DNA of 64,000 nucleotides from Acanthacorydalis orientalis. Taxonomy: Eukaryota; Arthropoda; Insecta; Megaloptera; Corydalidae. Location of the stretch: the NCBI GenBank assembly GCA_034766995.1, contig CM068325.1, positions 3,863,668 through 3,927,667 of the forward strand, in the 5' to 3' direction. Below, piece after piece: positions 10,538-21,960 of this stretch; positions within the stretch are counted from its first letter, which is position 1; every line of letters begins with the position of its first letter. Both the position numbers and the translations under genes were made by a program. A model generated the notes under the pieces. It was not told the origin of the DNA. It did no database searches and saw only the letters and a list, made by a program, of their open reading frames with translations.

Positions 10538-10542
<5 letters not shown>

Positions 10543-10583
<41 letters not shown>

Positions 10584-10655
10584 ATGTATATATATGTATA
10601 TACATATATATATATATATATAATTTACATACATACAATACATATATATGTATAT
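10543..10655. repeat. TA microsatellite
   Basis: Two TA runs separated by TGTGTGTATG and short TACATA pieces. No gene nearby. Confidence 0.9.
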
Positions 10656-11334
10656 ACAACAGCCGTTTACGAAGAAATCTGTCAAAAAGCGACTAACGGT
10701 TAAAACCTTATTCGATATTCGAACGCGCTCAGCTCTTAGATTCGTTTAAGAATGTGAGTTTTTTCAGACGCCGAAACCGTACCATACAAGTATCACACGA
10801 AACGTACGATTGTTTCAAATAATCTCCCATCGAAACGATTAGAATGTTCGAATCGACGATCCGTTTTCATTGTTCTCTTAAATCAAGAATTCTTTAATTA
10901 ATCGCTAATTGCGGCCTTAGTCACTGGTCGAAAATTACGAAAAAAATATATATTATAGAGAATTTCACGCTCTTTCGAATGGTCCAACGTGCAGTCTTCT
11001 ATCTGTGGCCACTGGACAAGATTTGAGCGTGTGATTTCATAGAGCTTGTATCCGAGTATCACGTATCGAGATTTGATTCGAATCGAACAAGGAACACGCC
11101 CTGTGAATCGATCGAATTGAGAGATGACGACTGATCGATTGCAAGCATGATACGTTGTAATCGCAGTGTTCACGATTCTGCTAATTACTGTCGATTGTTC
11201 GAGCTGGTCCGTGTGAGTGAACTCAAGCAGTATATATTTCGGTTTAATGTGTCAGTTGTTTAGTCGAAACAGGACTAGAAACACTCCTCGAGTTTCAGTT
11301 AAAATTGAAATCAGCTAAAGTCACGATATTCATT

Positions 11335-11835
11335 CAGTGAAGCCCAAACACTCTATCGTAAGGGTCGAGATCATATCTCGGTGCAGAGACATCTATTTAG
11401 AGTCGAGAATTTTTACAGCAAGGTACAAACACTTTATCTTAAGACACAGGTTCATATCTCGACACTGCGACATTCGTTTGGGCTCGAGGATTTTTACAGC
11501 AAAATCCGGAATGTCTATCGTAAGACACGGGCTCAGATCCCGATACAGGAACATCTCTTCAGACTCGAGAATTTTGATAGTAAAGTCCGAACACTCTATC
11601 ATAAGATATAAGCTCAGATCCCGACACAGGAGGACGTTTTTTATACTCTTAGAATTTTTACAGCGAGGTGCAAACACTTTATCCTAAGAAACAGGCTCAG
11701 GTCTTGACACACGGTCGTCCGTTTAGACTCACGAATTTTTATCGAAAAATCTGGACACACTATCGTAAGACACAGGCTCAGATCTCGACACAGGAACATT
11801 CGTCTAGACTCAAGAATCAGAATGGAATATTGGAA
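11335..11835. repeat. 81-bp tandem array (about 6 units)
   Basis: The TCTATCGTAAG-like marker falls at 11352, 11433, 11514, 11595, 11678 and 11759, an 81-bp period with one 2-base slip. Because 81 is a multiple of three, two frames stay open over several units, each repeating a motif like RLENFYSKV every 27 codons. There is no start context or neighbouring exon, so I treat it as a minisatellite rather than a gene. Confidence 0.9.
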
Positions 11836-11871
11836 TTTATCGTAAAGTCAATTGAAACGAGCGAAATCCAT

Positions 11872-11945
11872 TCCCATATATATATGTATACATATATATA
11901 TATATATATATATACATATATGTATACATATATAAATATGTATAC

Positions 11946-12004
<59 letters not shown>
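11872..12004. repeat. TA microsatellite at inner end of right arm
   Basis: Imperfect TA repeats with TGTATACATA interruptions close the single-copy spacer on its right side. Confidence 0.95.
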
Positions 12005-12009
<5 letters not shown>

Positions 12010-12014
12010 GTCCA

Positions 12015-12040
12015 CCGAGTGAGGCTGTGACGTCACTCGG
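12015..12040. promoter_or_regulatory. Palindromic site with CRE core at the inner end of the right arm
   Basis: CCGAGTGA (12015-12022), TCACTCGG (12033-12040) and TGACGTCA (12028-12035) mirror the left site at 4316-4341. It lies about 180 bp upstream of the arm-gene ATG. No TATA box is evident close by. Confidence 0.4.
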
Positions 12041-12218
12041 CCGATCTCGGTTTCTCGACCGATTGACGTTCAAATATTTCAAGTCGCCATTGTTGTTAGC
12101 GCGCGCGGTCGCACCGCGTCATCGTCCTGCAAAATTTGTGTTTTCGCGTCGAAAATCTCGTCTCCGCGGGTGCAAACTGTGTGTAGAACACGCACGGACG
12201 TGCGAATATTCGACACGC

Positions 12219-13706
12219 ATGGAGTGCGGACGCCGCGTCGTGTCCTTTTCGAAGTGTTCCGCGTTTAAATCCGTGGTGACGCGCCGGGATCGCCTCGCCG
12301 GCCAAAGTGACGCGTCGGTGCCGACGCGTGCGTTTGTGTTACTCCAGTGCATGTGAGTACTTGCGTGCGGTTTCGAATTGTTGTCGAATGTGTTTTCAGT
12401 GCAGACACACGCACGCACGCAAATATATATATATATATATAAATATATATGTATATATATATATTCATATTCAATCCGATATGTGTAGTGTGTAAATCGG
12501 ATTGGAAAGGGACGGCGGCGTGTCGTGTTCCGCTGAAACGGTTCGAATTTTCAATCGAATTTCGAATCTGCGAGCGCGTGTGTGCCTGCGGATATTGTTC
12601 ATTCGAAAATCAATCGACGAACAATTGTGATTTCAGTGCATTTTTTATGAAACTAACGCATATTTGTTGACAGATTCCGGCGATTGCGGAATCCGCCGCA
12701 CGTCGCCATCGCCTGCAACTTCGAAGATTGTGGCGTGGGTCAACTGATGTCGAAAACTTACGTGTGTTTCGACGCTGGGAAAATGTCCGGAGAAGATATC
12801 ATTGCGGCGATGCGGACGGACGTCGCCGGCGAACACGGGTGGGTCTCGTTTCTCTTTCTCGACATCAATTTCCCTCAGTAGGCTTTGCCGCAGCGCACGG
12901 TATCTATAAAAATCGGTTGCGCGTTTGGTTGCATAGCGGTCGTAGGGGTAATGTGTGTGTTTTTTTTTTGGCTTGCATATCGGCGTTTCTACTTCCAAAT
13001 ATATATATATATATATATATAGACTGTGGAATACGTGCAAATAATACTTCCCAGCGATCAAATTGCATAGATACGTCGACCGGCCTCCTATAAACTTCTT
13101 TGTTCGAACGATCCGTCTCGCGTTTCAGATCGTCGCCGGCGTCCACCGAGTTCGATGCACCGGACGAGACTCCGAAGCCCCGACCGTACGGACGTGCGGC
13201 TGACCGTCGACGGAGCGACGTCGGAGACGCATCCCTGCGGCCGGGGATCAGAATTCGGCCGCAGTATTTCCTGCTCGTCGTAAGAGGCGACCGAAAGGAC
13301 GTGGCGTGTGGATGAGACCGTGTGCGTGGGCGTGTGTGTGTGTGCGATGGGCTGTCGTGTATCCGCGTCGCGTTTCCGGTCGGTTCCGCGTTTTCTTTTG
13401 TTGTTTTCCGCTTCGGCAGCGGATGTCGGTCCGTCGCTTCGCCCTGAAGCGACGAAGATCTGGCTCGCGCGTCCAGATCTCGGTTCCGGATCATCGAGGG
13501 AACGAAGGACGCTGCTGGCGTTGTCGGCGAGTACGCGGTATGTTCTTCAGAGTACGAGGAGTGTTTTAAGCATTGTTGTGTTTTATTTTATGTGATTTTC
13601 AGCTCGGTCGAAACACGAACGTCCTCCCCGTACCATTCTTCGAATCCTCGATCAGTTCTGTAGATTTCATTCAGTTTTTCTATATTTGATTTTTTATTTC
13701 TTGTAA
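12219..13706 (+). CDS. Possible five-exon gene of unknown family (right arm)
   Basis: Exons 12219-12352, 12674-12838, 13129-13279, 13420-13537 and 13603-13706 have GT-AG junctions (donors GTGAGT, GTGGGT, GTAAGA, GTATGT) and join into one 223-residue frame. I do not recognise the protein. It is Arg-rich, has scattered Cys residues including CNFEDC in exon 2 and CWRC in exon 4, a Pro/Asp/Glu stretch in exon 3 and a hydrophobic end. Upstream of the ATG the same frame is open without a start. GC-rich sequence leaves other frames open in some exons, so the evidence is the four coherent junctions, not any domain. It is transcribed away from the spacer. It may be a non-coding transcript instead. Confidence 0.4.
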
Positions 13707-14396
13707 ATCACTTTAGAGTCCTCGTTCATAATGATTTTCTTTTCACATATAATCTTTAAACTCGTTAATTTTGCTTTGAATTTTCCGGATTTAAATCCGT
13801 AGAAATTTTAACAGACACCTTGCACTAGTGTTTGATTTCATTGCTGATAATTTTCAAGTCCCTGTCTAGTATTTAATTATTTGTGTATAGATTTAAAGTG
13901 AATTAATTTATCTTTGATTTTTCTAAATTTCAATCGTTTCTGAATGTAAATTCGCCCCCATTTAGATTCTTCTGTGACCCTGTTCCGCTGTCATTTTAGA
14001 GTGACGGATGCAGAGTTTCCTCACTCCTCTCTGTACAGATCACTAGCAGTACCTGCAGCCGAACTGGACTTCGTGTGATTCGACCATTAAGTATCATTGA
14101 TTTTCGTATAATTTACATGATTTTCAGCTCCTCATGCCCCCTCGGACCGTTTACCTTGTTGTAGAAATTGATTGTGTTTTTTTTGTAGAGTCTTTGATCA
14201 GAATTCAAGTGTCAGGATGTAGCTTCAAGTAACTGTAGCGTAACTGTTCTCTTGCTGAATTCCACTTTGTACCACGATCGAGTGAGATTTTTTTAAATTT
14301 AACCGATTTTCGCATAACGTTCTTTTGTTTAATTCTCTGCTGATCCGTTTCAAGCATTCGATTAGATTTAGCTTTTGTTTGCATTAATTTTTGAGA

Positions 14397-14620
14397 GTTG
14401 CTCGTCGTCACACTTGTTCCGGTGGATCGGCGGGGCGATGCGGCATTGTGCGGACGATCGTCGGTTCGCCGTCGACACCGTACTTGTGCCTGTACGCACA
14501 CTGGGGTGTGGTGCTAGCGCCGGCAGTAATTCATAGTCGTTGATGTCCACGCATCGTTCAGTCGGAACATCGGCGTGGGTGAGGCGATGAGCTCTCGGCC
14601 GGGCCGGCCGGCAGTCAGTC
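14397..14620. repeat. Internal direct repeat (right arm, inner copy)
   Basis: Mirror of 1502-1724. It repeats at 15082-15326 in this arm. The segment contains CGGCCGGGCCGGCCGGC next to an AT-rich flank. Confidence 0.8.
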
Positions 14621-15081
14621 ATGTAAATTGTTTGCGTTCGCTTTTCACGAAGATTGATGTAGATTTCATGTAGTTATTTGCATTTTTTTTTTTGAAAAAT
14701 AAGTAAATTCCCTTCACTGTTCAGAGTAGTTTCGGTTAAATTCATTTCGCGTCCTCCCACCCACATACGGTTCCTGTTGATGCCCTCCCTGAGGTGTTAT
14801 CCTGCTCGTGTGCTCGTCCAGGGGCAGGTGTCGAGGCAGCGATGTGTTCACCGCAAATCGAGCAGGATATCCGTCGATGGTTCTGTGTGCTGAGCGGGGG
14901 AGGCGCGAACGTCGCGAGACAAAGTGCGATTCGATCATGATTCTAGACATCCACGTGTTCGTCCAGGTCCCCGGATTCATAGTCGAGAGTCGGGCGTCGG
15001 ATTACAATCGTGTTCGGAAATCGTTTCTCTGTTCGAATTTCGATCCGGTCGATTGAATACTTTTCTAAATTTTCATTCTTG

Positions 15082-15326
15082 AGCTCGTCGTCACACTTGT
15101 TCCGGTGGATCGGCGGGGCGATGCGGCATTGTGCGGACGATCGTCGGTTCGCCGTCGACACCGTACTTGTGCCTGTACGCACACTGGGGTGTGGTGCTAG
15201 CGCCGGCAGTAATTCATAGTCGTTGATGTCCACGCATCGTTCAGTCGGAACATCGGCGCGGGTGAGGCGATGAGCCCTCGGCCGGGCCGGGCGGCGTACG
15301 TCGCGCGCCGTCCGGCCGGCAGTCAT
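15082..15326. repeat. Internal direct repeat (right arm, outer copy)
   Basis: Mirror of 787-1030, with the extra GC-rich piece near its end. Between the two copies, 14808-15056 is open in one plus-strand frame (82 codons, conserved in the left arm), with no recognisable domain. Confidence 0.8.
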
Positions 15327-15531
15327 TCTTCACGAGGGGCCGCCGGGTTTAGCCGTAAATACCTGTAGTTGTGTCCACTTTGAGACACCGAGTTCGTATG
15401 TTGACAGACAACGGCCCTCTGTGAATAGCACCGGGAAACTGTAAATGTTTTTTAAAGTTCAGCATTTTCATCAAATGTAACTCTCTTCGTGTCAGACGAA
15501 GAGAGTCGATCGAATCAGCAGTCTTTGTCGC

Positions 15532-16080
15532 GTGCCGTTCGTGGTTCGATGGCGTCCGCCATGTCTAATGATTTTCCTTTCCAGCCTAGGTTCTTCCCAG
15601 CAGCGCATCCTGAATTCCTTCTCGTACCGTTCGTCCGTCTCTCGCGCCGGCTCGGTTCGGTCCGTCGGTTCGCCGGTTCGGTACCCGCTGCCGACCGCGT
15701 TCACAAAAAACGACTCGGAATCGTCCGTCCTTGTCGTTTTTTCAAAAATAACTCCGTATCGCGTCCGTCTAAGACAGAGTGATTTTTCTATATTTATTTG
15801 TGTGTGCGCGAAAAGTAGTGAAACACCGAGTGTCGTTCGAACCTTCGAGTGCGTCCTCGACCTCCTGTCCAGGTGGCCCGCACGGTCGCGCGCGCATCGA
15901 GGCTCTGCAGGAGGGAGGCACCCGGGAGTGCTTGCTTGCTTCCTGATTATCGGACCGGACGTACGACCGTCCGGCTGTATATATCAGTACAGTAGTAGAT
16001 CCGTTGTGGGGTTCCTGTCCGAGATGGAGATCGAGGCAGAGAGTGGAAAAAGAGCGCGTCGCACTCAATCACAGGTTTAG
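15532..16080 (+). CDS. Hypothetical ORF in right arm (182 codons)
   Basis: Outward-facing frame matching 23-535 in the left arm. A CAG acceptor-like site follows a pyrimidine tract near 15582, and a second one lies at 16098-16100 after the stop. The product is Ser/Arg/Val-rich with no domain I recognise. The differences from the left copy mostly alter residues, so there is no sign of selection on the protein. Confidence 0.2.
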   Translation: MPFVVRWRPPCLMIFLSSLGSSQQRILNSFSYRSSVSRAGSVRSVGSPVRYPLPTAFTKNDSESSVLVVFSKITPYRVRLRQSDFSIFICVCAKSSETPSVVRTFECVLDLLSRWPARSRAHRGSAGGRHPGVLACFLIIGPDVRPSGCIYQYSSRSVVGFLSEMEIEAESGKRARRTQSQV

Positions 16081-16102
16081 TATGTCTGTATTTTTTGCAG
16101 GT

Positions 16103-17150
16103 GAAGAGGGGTTTAGTTAAGCATTATTAGAACTGTTCATTGTCGTATGTCAGCTTTGAACCCGCGTTTTTCTCACGTGCTAGGGGTTTCAGTCGCGCAC
16201 CGAAAAGGGAGGGACTCGTCGTCTGGAGTAGTCTCGCCTAAGCGCCTAGCGTATAAGAGACGTTGCGACTCCCGACGGTGGAACGGCAGGGCGTGACCTG
16301 CCCCGGCACCCGTGCTGTCGATGCGGGCACTCGCCTCAGTCGTCGTGCTGTTGAGCGATCCCCGCGCCAGCGCTCTTGTCGTTGAGCGGTCACCGTCCCA
16401 GTCCGACCATCGGCCGGATGAAAAGATATCGGCGACGAATGCAGGGCGGGCCGGTCGCCGAACGATCGTGTGTCGGCCGGCCCGCAGTCCGACGTTTCTT
16501 AAAAACGTCCACTAGCTCAGGTCACTCTCGATCATATCCGATACGGACTGTTTTAATCCCTTGACAGTCTGCTCGCAGAGCCGCGACCGTACCACGCCGA
16601 CCGGCGTCCCGGAACGCGTGCGGTGCGATCTGACCCATTCCCGGTGAAGTCACAAGCCGGGGTGCGTTCGGATCTCAACGCGTGCGCTTCGGGTCACCAT
16701 TGCACCGGCGTACCACGGTCGATGCGCTTCCTCCGTGGTTTTTTTTAGTCATTTACATTTTGCAGCCCGATCCTTCCGTTGACCGATCGGGTCACCCCCG
16801 CGAATCCGGCACGCTATCGATCCGTATCTAGCTGTGCATAAGAGGACACGTCCCGTACCCGACCGCGGCTAACCTTAGCTTCAGTCAGAGCCTCGGGTGC
16901 AAATCAGGACCTGCGGGGTACCGTCGCCACGTTGTCTTCGGACGGAGCGTGCGCTGGGCGACGGCGGGAGGCCGGCCTCCCGTCCGTCCCCCATAAAGGT
17001 AGTCCGCAGGATTTAGGATTTGGTACGGGTCTTTCAGGTCGTCGTGTGAGATTTATCGACGCGGGACGACGCGGGATTCTCGACGTGGGATTCAGAAGCG
17101 ACGAGGTCGCTAGGTGTTTGTGAGTCGGTGTGGTGTTTCCGAACGAGTCG
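16103..17150. other. GC-rich block of unknown origin next to the right arm
   Basis: Markedly GC-rich compared with the DNA that follows, with no open frame above about 67 codons. Two TATA-like spots (GTATAAGAGA near 16251, GCATAAGAGG near 16837) are present. It could be the 5' untranslated part of a truncated non-LTR retroelement, a promoter-type region or more of the repeat unit. No reverse transcriptase or other coding signature is visible. Confidence 0.4.
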
Positions 17151-20030
17151 TTCGAACACACACCGAAATGGTTAATGTAATTATTAACGATGACAAGTGG
17201 TAGTAGTATATAGGTTAATGAATTAATGAAGAGACAAAGTGTATGACACAGACACAACTTCGACCGACCTGGAACGAAATGACGAACGAAACTGACGACT
17301 CAGCTCGAGACGTACTCGAGACAGTAATACAGACACGGGACTACGCGTCAGGACCGTACTATCAAGACAGTTCGAATTCTGATTAACACTTAGATTTCGT
17401 TCGTGCCTGGAGATGTTCGCCCATCTCCCTTTGACTACACGCAGGATCTCTGGACTCGCCAGTCAGCGACATCCTGGCCGTGAGTCTGATAAGTTCTACA
17501 CGAAATCACACTGTGTTCGTTCGCGGTCCTCTTCGAGGCCGCTACGTTTTATTCCGGACTCCGGAGTGTTTACGAAGACACTCCTTCATCTATCATGTAA
17601 ATGTTGTACAAACCGTACACAGTCTTTCTGGATTTCCTTGCAAATCTGTCGTCAATTCAAAAAGATCTGAGTGTTAAACACGAACAGAACGATAAAGACA
17701 GTAATAAGATGACGAGAAATCGACGTGACGAGACGAAGTGTAGGTTTCGCTGTTCATAAATGATTTTCAGATAATTCGACGTGCGGTCGTCGTTTCGTTT
17801 CGATATCGAAGCGATGTAGACCGAGCGTCGATGGACGCACCATTCGATGTTCAAAAGAGCGCCATCGAACAACGCCGAGAAAAAGGTGGAAGTACATTTC
17901 TCTAACGTTTGCTTCCGGCTTTCGCACATGAATCGTGTCTACGAGGTCTGCGCTCTCTTCAGATCCATCAGACAAGATTGGAACGTTACTTGGCGAAACG
18001 ATGGTGACGCCGTCTCAACCTGGATTCATTTTCTTTTTATGTAGGTTCATTCTCTATGCTGTTCTTGTATCAAATACGTTTCGTTTCGTTCGATCGCACT
18101 ATCGGACGATTCTCTATGCCTGTTCGCACATTTTGCATTTAATCTTGTTCCAACAAACACACAGAGACGAAAGACGTTTCTCTACACATTTAGAATTTCT
18201 CGAATTGTTATCTTATCTTAGTTTTTTACAATATCGAAACGGACAATCGGTCGAGAAACTAATTGAGGGCCCTGACTCGATATCATAGTCGATTGAAGTG
18301 TTTTCGAAAAAGTAAATATTTAATACCATAACCTTTACTTTCATCTACACGTGTTGACAATTTCAAATTTCCATCTTGGTAAATAGAGCCGTGACGATTT
18401 TTCGAAACATTGGAACGAGATTTCAGTGTTCACTTTTCGATTTTCAAAGAGCCGTCATCGTTTCTTCCAGAACACGATTATGGCATGTTAAAGAAGAACC
18501 CTTTTTATAGAAACGGTCGAAATTTCAGTCCTGTATAAGGCTTATTTCTAATTAAAAGACTTCATAAATCTTGAAAACTGTAATCGAATAATTTTATTCA
18601 ACACCCGGTCGAACGACGGATCAAAGATTTAAATGAGAACGTCGACGAATTATGTCTATCCCTGATCGAGACGCGTCGGTCGACAGGAGAACGAAAATGT
18701 CGAAAATACGCAATCGTACCGTTCACTGGACACGACTATACCGGCGCGGTCTCGGGGAGGCTAGCGCTCCGGCGCGGCCGGGCCGCACGAGCGCGCGCCT
18801 GACCAGCCGGCGATTCTCCCCGCTAGTATAGTCCGTTCCGCGCGATCCGCGGTTCTGTCATGATGATTTTAAAACATCCGATACTGCTTGTGATTCGAAC
18901 AATTTACGATTTTTTAGTCACAAATCTGACAATACATTCAAATTGGAATGATTTTATCGTACAATCGATTGAAAATTCGGTTCGATTTCTTAACAGCGGA
19001 CAGATATCTTGAAAAATTTACACTTTTTTAGAAAAGCGAGCGCGTCAATCGATAGGTGATACGTTTTACTGTAAATCTTGAACTTTTCAAATTTTCAAAA
19101 AAACAATTACGCCTGGTGCGATTTTTCAAATATGCAAAACTCGGTTTCTATATTAGTTAGACGATAGTCGAGCAAGAGGACTGGGACATGCTTATTTAGA
19201 GACGAGTGTTCGACCAAGAATGACTGGAATATTCCTCGAAATTTGATTTTAGACTGGTCAGTGATCTGTTCGACCATGATTTGGTCTTCGATCGCGACTG
19301 CATCGCCTTCAGAGCGTTAGAAAGGCAAAATAATGTTTGTAACGATTAGCAGACACTAAAAAGTGAACTAGTAGACTACCTAGAGGACTCGTTTACACGA
19401 CACACACAATTCTATTAAATCCTGTCAAGTTTTCTTAACGGCACACACATTTTCTATTCAATTCACTGACCTGCCCCTATTAAAATATCTATCGTTTTAG
19501 TATTGAAACCTCAAAAACTTGCAGGTATTTTTTTAATGTACAGTCGACGATTTTAAATGGTTCGAGGATCTGATACGTTTACGCTTCCATCTGTCATCCA
19601 GACGCTCGACCAGTCATATAGGCCAATTTGTAAAATCGGGAGGAGTCGATTAAACAAAATGTTAAATTCGATCGTACAGCATGTGCTCGGGATCGAAACG
19701 GTCCCGTTTTAAAACACTTTCGCGCACTCCCTGGTTATAAATTCGGGTCGGCACGCCGGTTCGAGTCGAATTTCAGGTTTAATTCCGGGATAGTCGAACT
19801 TGGATCCGAATCTGCGCCTCACAACACGGATTCAGCGACACGTTAACTGTTTTGATACCAAGAAATGTCTGTTTTCATGCTGCCTGTCTGACGAAACGGA
19901 TATTATTGCATAAAACGGATGTTCAGGACACGATTATGCGATATTCGTCGGTTTTCTTGAACGGCCTCGATCAGGTATCATAACGACCAGATCTAAAACT
20001 GTTCTGCGTCATCGCAGCTCGTAAAATAAA
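17150..20030. other. Non-coding stretch, no gene recognised
   Basis: AT-rich sequence with open frames up to 117 codons (17935-18288) that show no domain or codon pattern. The only structured item is the GC island at 18734-18833. Confidence 0.5.
18734..18833. other. 100-bp GC-rich island bounded by 8-bp inverted ends
   Basis: GACTATAC at 18734-18741 and GTATAGTC at 18826-18833 bracket a very GC-rich interior in an AT-rich setting. I see no clear target-site duplication. It could be a small insertion or a binding-site cluster. Confidence 0.35.
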
Positions 20031-20034
20031 TTTT

Positions 20035-20930
20035 TTACTTATTGTATTCTACAAGACTGTGTATTTTTCTAAAAGCTGTAAAAATTTGACGATCCTGACA
20101 AGATAAACAGAGGTGGAGAACGTGGTTTATGAACTGTGAAAGTTTCAAAAGACTGGATCGAGATGCAGACCTGCAGGATTGTTTCAAAGAACACACTGAC
20201 CGTCGTCGATCGAGAAACGGTTCTGTCTTCATTCGAAATCGAATAATTGATAAATAAAACGATAATTATAAAAATAAATCAACACGTGATAAGAACAGGA
20301 CAATTTTTCGAAAATATCTGCAATTGTGAAAACTCGGGATCAAGAAACAGACACACAGGACTGTTTTGAAAAAACTCCGGCCGACATGTCGACTGAAAAA
20401 CGATTCTGTCTTCATTCGAAATCGAATAATTGATAATTAAAAAGAAAATTATATAAATAAATCAACACGTGATAAAAATAAGACAATTTTTCGAAAATAT
20501 CTGCAATTTTTGAAAACTCAGGATCAAGAAACAGACCTACAGGACTGTTTTAAAAACACTCTGGCCGATTTCTCGACTAAGAAATGATTCTGTCTTCATT
20601 CGAAATCGAATAATTAATGATTAAAACGATAATAATAAAAATAAATCAATGAGTGATAAAAACAGGACAATTTTTGATAAAACCTGCAATTCTCAAAACC
20701 CAGGATCGAGAAAAAGACCTACGGGACTGTTTTGAAAAAACTCCGGCCGACATGTCGACTGAGAAACGAATCTGTCTTGATTCTACATCAAATAATTAAT
20801 GAATGAAACGAAAATTATGAAAATAAACAAACACATAATAAAAATAGGACAATTTTTGATAAAACATGCAATTTTCAAAGCTCAGGATCGGGAAACACGC
20901 GCCTACAGGACGTTTTAAAAACGCTTGAGA
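20035..20930. repeat. 183-bp tandem array (4-5 units)
   Basis: CTGTCTTCATTCGAAATC recurs at 20223, 20406 and 20590, with a variant at 20772 (spacings 183, 184, 182). Units share GACAATTTTTCGAAAATA and a GGATCAAGAAACAGAC segment. Confidence 0.9.
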
Positions 20931-21154
20931 ATGAGATGAGATGATTAACGAAAATCACTGGCGATGAACTGAGACGGCGACTTAAAAAAATGGAAAATGA
21001 ATAACAAACCTTGCGCTTTTTCGTTATTTATTTAACACAATGTAGCATCATATATATTTTTATATTACACACAATAGATTCTCTAAGATTAATTACAATA
21101 TACATATGTATATATATATATAATTCATTTTCTTACAATTTTAATACATGTCCC

Positions 21155-21194
<40 letters not shown>

Positions 21195-21377
21195 GAGGCT
21201 CGATCTCTTCATTTATTTATTTATTTATATATATATATATTTATATGTCAAATATTCATGATATAATTCCTCTTTATATACAAAAAACCGAACAGAAAGA
21301 ACGAACCTTCATCGTCTGCTCGACTGTGTGAAGCTTCTTTCAATCAACTGATTCGATTTGATTCATAATTCATATAC

Positions 21378-21431
<54 letters not shown>

Positions 21432-21960
21432 ACTTATTTATATACTTATTTATTTAGAAATTAGTAATGGTTCAACGTCCTCTTTTTTATTATTTTGGCA
21501 CACAATTTCATTTAAACGAGTGAATCGGTTGATCAGAATGTACTCTCTTTACCATTCACATCCGTGTAATTGATTGATTTGTCTCGAATACATTGGACTG
21601 TCTCTGTGAGTCGTTCAGTTCATCTTGATTTTTTTTAAACGAAAAAAACAGTTCAGTTTTACAGGTCCGTTTCGTTAAAGCCTCCTTCACGCGTGTCCGT
21701 TTAATGTACAGAAAAATCGAAATTACAAACACAGTAACAGGAAATAAAAATCAAACGTTGTCGAAAAGAAGTGAAAAAAAAATAATGCAGAAAGTACAAG
21801 AAAACGATACGGTCCCAATTCTTATATATTTTCGGACTGGGCGTCGTTTTCGAATCGACTAGGGTGTTAGTTTAATTGTCCGACGATTTTCGTAGAGTAT
21901 TAAGTGTGCAATTCGTTGAAAATCGGGCTAAGATTTCGTGATTGGGTAGGGAAAAATTTG
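20930..21960. repeat. TA microsatellites in otherwise empty DNA
   Basis: TA runs lie at about 21100-21122, 21158-21192, 21225-21242 and 21380-21430. The rest is AT-rich and shows no gene. Confidence 0.7.

Larger units (their letters stand above)
12005..16102 (+). repeat. Right arm of the large inverted repeat
   Basis: Reverse complement of 1-4350. The inner end begins with the CRE-containing palindrome. The last base matching the visible left arm is 16102, where the sequence reads TTTTTTGCAGGT, and similarity may continue further because the left arm is cut by the window edge. This arm is about 250 bp shorter than the left one, mostly from the diverged block. It carries the intact reading of the arm gene and two internal direct repeats. 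Confidence 0.93.

Noticed and set aside
16103..17150. Ribosomal DNA or telomere-specific retroelement body
   Set aside because: Composition resembles such leaders, but I see no reverse transcriptase, no rRNA match I can recognise and no telomeric repeats.
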